This document shows positions 42,274 through 52,572 of a DNA stretch of 64,000 nt, one piece after another. The translations under genes and the position numbers were made by a program. The DNA comes from Skeletonema tropicum. Lineage: Eukaryota; Bacillariophyta; Thalassiosirophyceae; Thalassiosirales; Thalassiosiraceae. How positions within the stretch are numbered: position 1 is the stretch's first letter; each line of letters starts with the position of its first letter. The notes beneath the pieces are model-generated. The model saw nothing but the letters and a program-made list of their open reading frames with translations. It did no database searches and was not told the DNA's origin. The DNA lies in assembly GCA_037178625.1 (NCBI GenBank), contig CM074128.1, positions 3,534,001-3,598,000 of the forward strand, in the 5' to 3' direction.

Positions 42274-43695
42274 CTAACTCATTCCAGGTTCGTTGGCTTC
42301 TACTACGACGTCTTCGTTGTAGTACAAGACGTCAGTCCTAATGACGTACTTATACCCTTTCAAAACTTCGCTTCCTTCATGCAAAAGACTGCCGCGTGCG
42401 TCTCCATGTGGGAAGCAGACAACACTCCCTTTCGGCGTGGACACTGCTCGTGCATTCATGAAACCTAGCTCAGGAGCTGGTATGTAATACGTAGTGTTGC
42501 CTCCTTCAAAGTCATCATTCAGTCGGATCAGAAATGTCATTTTGCTTTTACGATCACCATACATATCGTACACGTACTTCCCTGTTGGGTCTAAACCAGA
42601 GCCAGGCCACGCACCATCTATATGTGGTCGATACACAGCTCCCGGTTCATATCGATACACTCGCCATCGAGCATTTAGGCCAAGAGAATCTGGAAGAAAA
42701 GCCTTACATCTGTCATAAATGACAGTATTCAATTCCGAGTCGGCTAGCCAGAACACATTGTGCGCTAGTGTCGATCTACCACTTTCGGCATGTTCAATAG
42801 GCTCGTCAGGCATGAACTTGATTGCCTCTGCGGCAGCAATGATTTGTTTACATTCTGTTGGCGTAAGCACATCAGTTAAAACGAAACATCCCGGGACATG
42901 AGGGACATCGTGCTTCTTGACAATTGCGTCTTTAGGTAATGGACATAGCGGCACAGCACTTGGCAAAGATTGGTAAATGACTGCATCGTGTTTATTTTGA
43001 GGCCTTCTATCAGACCCCTTCTCACGGAACACTTCACGAAATTGGCCCTGAAAATCTTTCTTCTCCAATTCTTCAGCACTTTCATTTTGATCACCGACAG
43101 ATGATACTTCTGATGGAGGCTTCCATTCAGGATATCTGTTGATGAGCGGCTTGCGTGTTTGATCCTTATTTGCTATGGTGACAATGTCAGCCTGAGTGCA
43201 CCGTATCATGGCATCTAGACAACGAAGGACTCTGTCTTGTTCCTCTGTATTAATTTGTTCATCATTAGTGACGCCAAACGCAGCATCACACTCGCGAACC
43301 CACCGCTGCAAAGAGCCAAGTTTTGGTGTTATCTGTCGATATTGCATTTCTTCCAAAAGATGTCTCGCTTGTACGTAGTCTGCATTTAGAAGTGCCTCAG
43401 ATACACGCCCGCATAAAGTTTTACCCGTTCCAGTATCAGCAGACATCATGGAATACAAACTGTATATCTTGGTACGCAGGGGTTTATACTCCTTTTGTTT
43501 CCATAGTGGCGTCGCATCATCGTCGACTCCACTTGATTGCATCATTTTTGTCAAGACTTCCATTGCTATTTCCAGGTCTAACGGATCAATACCATCGTCT
43601 ACAGCAAGAGATTGTTGTTGTTGTTGTTGCTCCTTCTGTTGCTGCTGCTGGAGCTTTCGTTTCTTTTTCTTCCGTTCGTTCCCCGCTTTACCCAT
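42274..43695 (-). CDS. 2-oxoglutarate/Fe(II) oxygenase, prolyl-4-hydroxylase type
   Basis: Single exon, about 473 aa. MGKAGNERKKKKRKLQQQQQ is the first ATG (43695); upstream frame has no ATG. The N-terminal half holds polyglutamine, a helical segment and no recognisable domain. The C-terminal catalytic domain has VPGCFVLTDVLTPTECKQII, RVYRYEPGAVYRPHIDGAWP (HxD iron ligands), KMTFLIRLNDDFEGGNTTYY, and GSLLHEGSEVLKGYKYVIRT (distal His and the 2-oxoglutarate arginine). This is the arrangement of P4H-like dioxygenases. No signal peptide is visible, so an intracellular protein hydroxylase is more likely than a collagen-type enzyme; the target is unknown. Confidence 0.85.
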   Translation of the reverse strand: MGKAGNERKKKKRKLQQQQQKEQQQQQQSLAVDDGIDPLDLEIAMEVLTKMMQSSGVDDDATPLWKQKEYKPLRTKIYSLYSMMSADTGTGKTLCGRVSEALLNADYVQARHLLEEMQYRQITPKLGSLQRWVRECDAAFGVTNDEQINTEEQDRVLRCLDAMIRCTQADIVTIANKDQTRKPLINRYPEWKPPSEVSSVGDQNESAEELEKKDFQGQFREVFREKGSDRRPQNKHDAVIYQSLPSAVPLCPLPKDAIVKKHDVPHVPGCFVLTDVLTPTECKQIIAAAEAIKFMPDEPIEHAESGRSTLAHNVFWLADSELNTVIYDRCKAFLPDSLGLNARWRVYRYEPGAVYRPHIDGAWPGSGLDPTGKYVYDMYGDRKSKMTFLIRLNDDFEGGNTTYYIPAPELGFMNARAVSTPKGSVVCFPHGDARGSLLHEGSEVLKGYKYVIRTDVLYYNEDVVVEANEPGMS

Positions 43696-44174
43696 CGTGA
43701 TATTGTCTGACTCTCTGGTGAGTGAGATGTCAAATACAAGCCTCAAGTTTGTGTTTGATGGTGTTCTATGGTGCCACTCCTGTCAAGGTCGGTATGGCAT
43801 AGTAGTACCCTTCCTGCATGTCGGGGGTTGCTTGGTTGGTGTTGGTGGTACTTTTTGATTGCGCCCCTGAAGCCCACGAGCCCTACGTCCATCAGGCCCA
43901 CGGGTAGACGAGTTGTCCACTCCGACTCGACAAAATTTTGGCGCACAGAACAGAGCAAAACCACCATGGAGGCACATCCACTCCACAAAAATTGTCACCG
44001 AGGCACATCTATCCTGCCGCACTCATAACACAGCAGCCATGCAGCATTCGCCACAACACAGCAATCCATCACTTTTGTCGGCTAAGTTTCCCATTGATCA
44101 TCCCTGCAGGATCATTTCATCAGCATCGTTATGCATATTTGATTGAAGGTACCACAGTCTCGCCCATCTATTCA
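43696..44174. promoter_or_regulatory. Divergent region oxygenase/HMG-box gene
   Basis: 479 bp between opposite starts. The frame of the HMG gene stays open upstream to about 43938 but the extra sequence is not protein-like. No further signal. Confidence 0.4.
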
Positions 44175-45460
44175 ATGCCTAGACCATTCTCTCGTCAATC
44201 TGATAACATGTCTTTGGAGACGCCACCTACTGCAAACGTCTCGTCTCGGTTGCCTGCATCCGCAATGTGGAAAGTCGACAAATCCAAACCCAAGCCAAAA
44301 AGACCTTATACTCCTTACAACCTCTTCTACTTACTGGAGCGTGAATTGGTTGTGCAGAAGATCAATGGGCCTCCAAAAACCACCGGCATCAAACGAAAGC
44401 ATGCAGGGGCAGCACCCAGAGAAGAAGATCAGATCAAGCCTTCTTCGCGATATGAAGGTATCGTCATGGCTCCCTATTGGTATGACCCAAACATGAAGGA
44501 GAAGCGCAAGCATCGTAAAACTCATGGGATGGTAAGTTCACCTCTTTTCAATCACTCTCTATTTTTCTACACGCATGAAACTGACCACACTACTTCTGCA
44601 AATGTCAGATTTCGTTCAAGGAGCTGACAGGAATCATATCAGCCAATTGGGCAACTGTTGATAAGGAGACGAAAGACTACGTCACGCTCATATCAGAAAT
44701 GGGCAGGAAACGGTACAAAGATCAAATGAATCATTTCAATGCTTCCCAGAAAATCATTGAGCTTCAGAAGAAAAACGCCGAAGCTGATATTGCTAAGAAA
44801 GCGAGTCAGAACCTGAAAATGCAGCCTCCGCCTCCGACCACGAAAATAGTTCATGTTGGTACTCCGGTGAGACGCAATATGGCTTCAAAGAAAGGACAAG
44901 CTGTTCCTGTCACGCCAGATCGAAGCATGTCGAATCTACCGCATGTTGCACATAAGCCTTCGCCATCGGCTGTCAATCCTCACGGATACCACCACCCCAA
45001 CCTTCCAATTATGTATCCTCACAGATATGGAATTACTCAGCTACCGCCACCTCTACCACCGCCTCTGCCATCAAACATGATGTCACCTCCTCCTCCCAAT
45101 ATGCCACGAAGACCCAGACAGTTTGAGTGTAACCGACCTGTCAAGATATCAAAGAAGAGCTCAAACTCGAAGGTTGAAAAGGATGAAACTACCAGCTCAA
45201 GTCGTGAGGCAAAAACTCCGCATGACGAGGCTCTTCAATTAAGCTCATTACCAATACTGGATGACGAGTTCATGAATTTTGAACCAGACCACATTACTGA
45301 GGATGTATTCGAAGAACAAGACAACATAGATCCTTTCGCTATCCCTAGTAAGAATGCGGAAGATGACGATATCTTGGATATGATCAAAGGAGACGTGTGG
45401 AATTTAGACATGGACACTTTCAATTACGACGAAGAACCTTTCAAGTTCCTTAGTGATTAA
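44175..45460 (+). CDS. HMG-box protein with an interrupted box
   Basis: Two exons (44175-44531, 44609-45460), intron in phase 0, about 402 aa. The HMG box starts KPKRPYTPYNLFYLLERELV (helix 1), then a basic insert of about 60 residues with KRKHAGAAPREEDQIKPSSR and a conserved-looking APYWYDPNMKEKRKHRKTHG, and resumes at FKELTGIISANWATVDKETK DYVTLISEMGRKRYK (helices 2-3). The remainder is proline-rich (PPPLPPPLPSNMMSPPPPNM) and ends acidic (DDDILDMIKGDVWNLDMDTF), a possible activation domain. DNA binding as a transcription or chromatin factor is inferred from the fold. Start MPRPFSRQSD at 44175 was chosen; MSLETPPTAN further in is an alternative. Confidence 0.72.
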
Positions 45461-45499
45461 GCTATAAATTATATAAATGATGAATTCAAATTGATTTTT

Positions 45500-47898
45500 C
45501 TACTCAGCCAAACTTTCTAATGCAGGCTTTTTCGATCGATTACTCACAACGCAGGAAGGCGAACAGATGATCGATCCTGTCTCTGTTAATGAAGACCCAA
45601 TAAACTTTAAACTCGAGCGAGCAGCAACTGCATCGAAGGAAGTGGAAAGAGTTTCAATGCTGTATATTGTTCCATCGTCGTCAACAGTGTTGTCGCAACA
45701 TTGTGACTCAAGACTCGACTGATTGTCCTCGTCGACAAAAATGCTACCGTACCCATTGACCAAAGCTATTTTTGAATCGGCATAAGTTGCTAGTTCGGTC
45801 ATCATTTTCTCCTGATCCGCGGGAAGTGTTTTTGCCAGGATGGCTAATTGTATCGCTGTGATGGTCCAAAACACGATAATGATAATGTTAAAACCAGATT
45901 GTCGATCAATATCCCAAATAGTCATCATTGATGTCAAGAAGAATGCCTGGAATGCAAGAGGTGAGCTTTACCAATGAACAACGCACATGAATGATAAAGA
46001 CTGAAATAAAAAGAACTCACCCCTGTTCCACGCGCTGCATTAATGATTAGATTTGCAGCTGTCAAAACAGCTCCTCTGATTTCTGGCGGATTGCAATTAA
46101 TGATGCAAGGCCTAACATTAACAGTGGGCATACTCTCAAGAAAGCCACCAACAAAGGCGTAGAAGCAAGGTCTCCAGCTTACGTGAGTATATGTTGGGTC
46201 GTTCAACAAACCCACAAACGGCAAAATACCAAGATACGTGGTCGACGCCATGAATAGAGGCAAATAACTTCGATTGGCACGGTTCGCCATTCCACCAAGG
46301 GACCCTCCCAAGATACCCCCAACAGCACCTCCTAACCCAAACACCGCAACGACAAAGGTTGCATCTGAAACAGTCAAACCCTTCTCTTGACTTAAAAAGT
46401 CATTAAGAAAGACAAACAAAATGCCCCAAGGAATATTGAAAAAGAAGCCCTGTATCATCAACAAGAAGTTGGACTTGTTTCGGGTCATACTCGAAACAAA
46501 TTGTGACCAGGTAAGCTTCTTATCATATCTTGTACCCGATGCAATCATCTTTTGCAACACTTTCTCCTTTCCACCTCGTATAGGCTCACGAAGACATAGC
46601 ATTGTCACTATGGCTAGCAGTATAGTAATTGTTCCTGATGCCAGAAACGAATATCGCCATCCTACTGTGGGGCCAATCCAACCAGCAAATACTTGCCCAA
46701 TCATGATACCAGCACCCATCATGGCGGTAAAGCCAGAGCTGGCAGCATTCCTCTCTTCTTCTTCGAACCAGTCACTCAATAATGAGAATACAACTGGGAC
46801 AGACCCCGACATGGCAGAACCATTAATGAACCTACTCACAATGAGCTGAGGATATGTTTGTGCCATCGATGACCAAATGGCTGCCAGTCCACCAACTAAT
46901 GTCGTCGCCGATATCAGAATCCGACGACTGGATACGACATCTGAAGCAAACCCAATCCCTGCAGATACTGGTAGACTAAGGACGGAAGTGACCAGGGCAA
47001 GATATGATCCAAGATATAAATCACGATCATTTTCGTCATCATAACCAAAATCAAGTGCAGCCTGGGTGAGATTGGGAGCCAAGAGATTCTGAGGTGTCCA
47101 AATGAAGAAGAATGCTACACTGAGCAAAAACGCTTGAGAATAATGATGGGCTTCACCTGATGATGAAGATGGTGATAATTTTGATTTTGTTTCCTCGATA
47201 TCTATCGTATAATTTTTGATATTGGGAAGAAGCTGAATAGAATGATGTTGTCCGTTGCCATTATTTCGTGTATCAAAGTCATCAACTAGAATTCCTGGAG
47301 TAATCGGTGAAACGGCTGATGGAGGTATTTTCTCCTGATAGCCCACAGTTCCTATTGGAGGTGTTGATGCTCGAGGAGGGGTGGTGACATCTTCTTGTTG
47401 AGAAGATGCTGCTTGTCTTATTGGCGAGGCAGTACACTTGTTGTCTGAGTTAGCTTGCATAACACAAGTTGACGGAGTTGGAATGGCCTCCTCCATTTCT
47501 AACGTTGATAGCGGCGACAATAATCCGTAATTTTGTTGTTGTTGCGTGTTACAACTGTCATTCCTCACTTCCTGTGCAGGCCTCACGTTGTACTTCTTGC
47601 GCTCCTTTCGACCAAAGATGCTCCTATTGCTTTGCTCGTCTACGCCGTCCCCTAATATTAAGAGTGGCGGCGACTGCTTCAATGACTTTTCCCTAGATTT
47701 CGGGCTTTGCACGTTCGATATAACGGCGGTGTTTGCAGACGCAGATAGGTGGGATGTATCTCTAAATAATTCATGTAGTGGCAAATTAGGAGACGACGAT
47801 CTTGCAGCTGAGACGTCCTCTTGTAACTGCTTCAGTAGTTCCATGGTGATGGCTTTGTCTTCGCCGTCCTCACTTGAGGAAAATGAAAGAGACTTCAT
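45500..47898 (-). CDS. Major facilitator superfamily transporter with long N-terminal tail
   Basis: Two exons (46021-47898, 45500-45946) separated by a 74-nt intron give 774 aa. The first about 270 residues are Ser/Pro-rich with no membrane segment. About 12 hydrophobic helices follow, starting AFLLSVAFFFIWTPQNLLAP. MFS signatures are visible: SAGIGFASDVVSSRRILISA (loop 2-3), SRFINGSAMSGSVPVVFSLL with WFEEEERNAASSGFTAMMGA, FAGWIGPTVGWRYSFLASG, and FVVAVFGLGGAVGGILGGSL. The pattern resembles spinster-like and organic-anion MFS carriers; the substrate is unknown. The last helix (GFNIIIIVFWTITAIQLAIL) is on exon 2, followed by a cytosolic tail of about 100 residues. Convergent with the HMG gene, 39 bp between stops. 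Confidence 0.85.
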
Positions 47899-48367
47899 GA
47901 ATAATGCTTGGCGATCGTCACACCTTTCCGCGGTGACTATGCGACCAACACTTCTTCTCGGGACATTATCGTCGCAGATTTACATGTACCCTGGCCTGTT
48001 CGATATGTTCGTTCTCTGTTCTCCGGGTGCACTCAGCCAGCCAACCGTCAATCCAATGGCGTTTGTCATTGTGTGTGTGTCAAGAGAAGGCGCAACGCGC
48101 TGCGCTCGCTGCTGAAGATAAAATGACAAAATTTCAATTTTTTCGTGTCATCCAGTCTTGATTGCCGGGCGTTACTCGAGGCCAGGTCCTTTTCGCGTAA
48201 TGAGGTAAAGCGGGTGGGGATGCAAAAAGGGCACATGGATGGATGCAATTGACGACGGCAATATGAAGAAGTAAAAAATAGCCCGTGGTGTACAATGCAA
48301 TGGCCGGAGTTCTCTATTTCTGTTTTACATTTATAATTATGAATGCGTTGAATCAAAAAGAACGTCG
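47899..48367. other. Intergenic MFS promoter side/SIN3 3' side
   Basis: Both neighbours are on the minus strand. I see no gene, RNA or repeat in these 469 bp. Confidence 0.4.
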
Positions 48368-51300
48368 TTACTCTGTCTTCAACCTTTTCGTATGATCATC
48401 AACTTTCATGTCGTCGTTCCCAGATTCCAAAGTTCGCTTCTCTGAAGCAAAAGTGTTGGAGAGCTGCAATTCAACATCTGCAGGAATGTAGGAGAAGAAC
48501 ACTTGATTCGCAGAGGAAGAAATCTGCAATCGATAAGCAGCTTCTTCTGTGACGTCAACACTAAGAGAGCGCAATTGGTTCAAGTCCTTCAATTTCAATT
48601 GGGAGCAATGATAAAGATTCTCAATGACGTCCTCTTCTACGACCTTGGCCATTGCATCAACACAACTCTGAACAAGCGCTGGAACAGCAACAATGTTATA
48701 CACGTTTTTGTCGGTGATGCCACGAATGGTACTCTCAAATGCTTTCACATCCGTCTTGGATGTAATGAAATCTACAATGGCAGCCATGCATTTCTTGTAT
48801 CCATCACCTTCGATAGCATCTTTCGCCTGGTAAAGCATAGTGGCCAGGAGCATGTATAGACGCATAGATAGATAAATGTTTTCTGTCCCAAATAAAATCT
48901 GAGTGTCGTCCTGCATTAATTGTGAGTCATCGACTCCAGCAACATCAGCCGCTGAGCTACTCGATGGAAGTAGATGAGCAATGGCATCGGGATGTACATA
49001 TCCAATACCAAATGAAAACTTGACTTTGTATCGCTGAGGGTCAGCGACTATTGATATTATTTGCCCATCACCAACGGTGGTCCTAACTTTTTGTCCAGGT
49101 GAAAACTTCATAGCGGATTTGCTGCTTTCATTTGACCCAAACGCTGGTGGCAATCCAAACCATGGCGCAAGGAAGCGCGACCATAACTTTGAAAATTTGC
49201 TACGGTCTCCGCCGAACTGTGCTGCTAATAAGTCATGAGCGTCTTTGTGTGGCATCATTGTCGACACCATGACAGACAAATGTGGCTGATAAAGAGCTAG
49301 CTGTTGATTTGGATTCGCCAAATGAAAGTTAGGTAGAATCAGAGTGGTTGCGGGATGGCGTTGGATTTTGGAAGGATCCTTAGCAAATGATTTTGCCTCT
49401 TGGCACTCCTACGAAAATATAAAAAGACACTTGGAATGTTAGACAAAATCCATACACACTGCAGGAAAAAATCCCATCATGAACGCACCTCAATGAGACG
49501 TTCAGACGCAAAGCTCTTCTCAATTTCACGTTTGTACAGCAGGCATTTAACATCTGTGCTACCCTTTGCGTTTTCACTCAGCGCAAGCTTCCACTCCTTT
49601 GCAAGCTCTGTCTTTATCTTCCTCCATTCTGCATCCTTCTCTTGTAATCTTTTGCACACGATGGGGACGACCACCAATGGATTTCGAAGCAAATGTTGAA
49701 TCACTTCGTCTCCAGAATCGCCATAAATACGCGCTATAGAACCAATGTGAATTGTATTCAAACTGCGCAAATTCAATTTGTACTGCAGACGTCCGATGGG
49801 TTGACCGTCCTTCTCCTCTAGCTCACGAAGACGGGTGGCCTCTTCGCCAATGGGTTCCAATTTACGCAGTGCCGATTCGTTGCGCTCTATAGCCATATCC
49901 ACCTCGTACATTTCATCTTCCACGCGACAGAGAACCTCCTCGTAGATGTTGCGTCGAATTTTCACGCCATCATAACTTTCAGCAGACTTCAACTTATTTT
50001 TGCCCTTCTCTGGCCAATCCTTTGCCATTGAAAAGCATTCCGAGTTGAGCAGTTTTAGAACACTCTCATCTGAGTCCACACCTGGCATTTCAATCGGATA
50101 ATCGTTTGGATAACTCCAGTAGCTGGGAGTGATATTTTTACTCAATTCAGTAAGATCATAATCCCGAAGAGAATAACTTCCATACTTGGCTCTGAATTTC
50201 TTTGTTTTCTCCTGCGTTGTAAATGGACCACGACCAATCAACACTTTTTCCAATTCGGAAAGTAGCACATTGGATGCTTGAATGATCATTGAATTTCCCG
50301 TAATATTTGTGGCGTTGGCACCGCTTTTTGGTGCATTTCCTTGGATGAATAGTCCACGTAGCAATTGGATGAGTTCATCTTTGTTGAGCATTCCTGCCCC
50401 GAATAAATGGATGCATTTGATGAATTCTTCATAAGGAGTGTGGCGCCGTTTGATGGTAGGGTTGTATAAGTCAGGGAAGAGATCTTTGCGATTGAAATGT
50501 GCCTTGACGTGTTTAAAGAAAGCTATTTCGGTAGTCATTGGCTGGAGTGGCTCAGCTGGGACAACTTTGGGGCGACCAAACGCTTGCGATGCCTGAGCTG
50601 TGTTGAGCTCGTTTCTGTTACACAGTCACAACAAAATGTGTTAAAACAAAATGATTTCCAAAACCAATAGAGAAAAACCAATCAAGCACCAAACACCAAC
50701 TTACCTTCTGGGAGGTCTCACCGGATCAAAGCTCACTTTACCATACTGAGCCGTCGCAGCAATTTCATTCTCCCTATCCTCACTGCGCGCCTTCGTCGCA
50801 CCAAATGGAGTACGAGGAATGTTACTAGGAACACTCGGCATTCGCTTCTGCGCACTGCCAACATTTGCCACTGGCGGAGGAGGGAGGATCATCCCTCCAG
50901 CTGGACTGGGTGCAAAGTTGGCCGGCGGGGCTGCGCCTGGCGGAGATGCCATCATGGGAGCAGGACCCGTCCCAGGCCCACTAGTCTTTCCAATTGCCTT
51001 GGCCTGTGCCACACGTTGCTTTGCTCTTTCCTCCGCCTTTGCCGCTGCAATATCCAATTGTGCCTTTGCTTGACTTTGTACCGCATCGGGTAAGAAATAT
51101 GTGAATTCCTTGAGCAAATCTGCATGGTCGGCAAATAGCATGGATACTTCATCCAACACCTCCTTAATCCCCCGTTGCTCCTTCTGATAGGTGTGTAATA
51201 TCTCAAGAAATTTGCGATAAATCTCTGGATGTGCATGAAAGCGCTTTTTGATGGTGGTGACATAGTTAATTGCATGATCAAATTCCACAGGTGCTGGAGG

Positions 51301-52041
51301 CAAATCATTATTTTGCCCCGTGGGAGACGATGAAGGTTTCTTACTGGCAGCAGCTGCAGGAGGAACTTTGGAAGGCGCAGGAGACGCAGCAGCTGCTGCA
51401 GCTGCTGGAGGAGGAAATTGGGAAGGACCTCCTCCAAAGCGCTGGGGAGGCATTCCAGCAGCCCCCGGAGGACCTCCTCCTCCTCCTGGTCGAGGCGCAG
51501 CCGCCGCTGCTGCAGGAGGGACGGCAGATCCAGGGGGAGGAAATGTCGATGACACAGGCGGCGGAGGAGCTCTGAGCATACCCCCCGGTGCACTCGTAGC
51601 AGATGACATTCCAGAAGACCGGGGAGGCTGTTGTTTCTGTGATGCAGCAGGCGGCGGCCCTCCCGAAGAAGAGGAAGGCATTGCAGCCGGCTTCATATCC
51701 CCCATCCTCCCAGCAGCCGATGGAAAATTGGGATTGCCCGGCAATGGAATTTGAATCACCCCCGCCCTCCCAGGCTCCCTATACACCGGGAACGGACTCC
51801 CATCCAGCGGCAACTCGATTCGAAACCCCTCCGGCAAGAACGTATTGAATCCAAGCACCAATCGCTTATTCCCATGGAACAATGCGGCAACGCGTCGGAT
51901 GACGCCCGGAGTGTCGATCTCTTGTGATTTGAATGTTTTCATAATGTCCAGGAATTCATTGTAGATTTGGGGACGGTCGCCGAATTCCATTTTGACCTGG
52001 TCGAGGTACATTAGTGCATCTTCGACGCGTAGTTCTCTCAT
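48368..52041 (-). CDS. SIN3: SIN3 transcriptional corepressor scaffold
   Basis: Three exons (50705-52041, 49489-50614, 48368-49408; introns 90 and 80 nt) join in frame to 1167 aa. SIN3 assembles the histone deacetylase (Rpd3/HDAC1) corepressor complex. PAH1 is at residues about 4-72 (VEDALMYLDQVKMEFGDRPQ, with IYNEFLDIMK). A Pro/Ala/Gly-rich linker of about 180 residues follows. PAH2 starts at about residue 250 (DHAINYVTTIKKRFHAHPEI, YRKFLEILHTYQ). The HDAC-interaction region contains SYSLRDYDLTELSKNITPSY with WSYPNDYPIE, and TIHIGSIARIYGDSGDEVIQ. The C-terminal third carries a small beta-barrel-like stretch MKFSPGQKVRTTVGDGQIIS with RYKVKFSFGIGYVHPDAIAH inside the Sin3 C-terminal domain. No third or fourth PAH is evident. 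Confidence 0.9.
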
Positions 52042-52572
52042 GGTGACTGATGGTGGTGATAGTGATAGTTGTCGTCGTGGATGAACTGTGTGGAAGTGTT
52101 TTGGTCACTTCAAAAATATTAGAGATGTGGTTTGATTATTTGCCGCAGTGACTTCCACTTGATGAAAACTCCTCCCAAACACTTAACGCTGCTCTAGATG
52201 AAGGGGCGATGCTGCAATCGGCTGTTGTTATTGCAGTGCTTGATACAAGTAGAGTTACCATACAACTATCAACTGCTTTGTCATCAACGCCAAGTTCATG
52301 CTTCATTCATGCAAAAGATTTCCTCGGGATGGCGAATGGCCCGGCGCGCGCAATCTTCATTTTTTGAGAGATGTGACAGTAAAATTTGGCGGAGGTGATG
52401 AGGATGAGGGCTTCTCTTTTCCCTCCTCCTTTCTCCGTCCTGCATGTTGGAGGCAAAAGATCATGCTTGATGCTTGATGTTGCCTTCTGCGCTTCTGGTA
52501 TATTGATCATGATGTTTGTGTAGTGGTGGAAGCTACTAATGGCATGGCACACATTTTCAGCGGACGTATACG
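52042..52572. promoter_or_regulatory. Divergent region SIN3/acidic membrane protein
   Basis: 531 bp between opposite start codons; nothing else recognisable in it. Confidence 0.4.

Noticed and set aside
51320..51754. Plus-strand glycine-rich open frame
   Set aside because: Antisense of the Pro/Ala-rich SIN3 linker; codon mirror, no start context.
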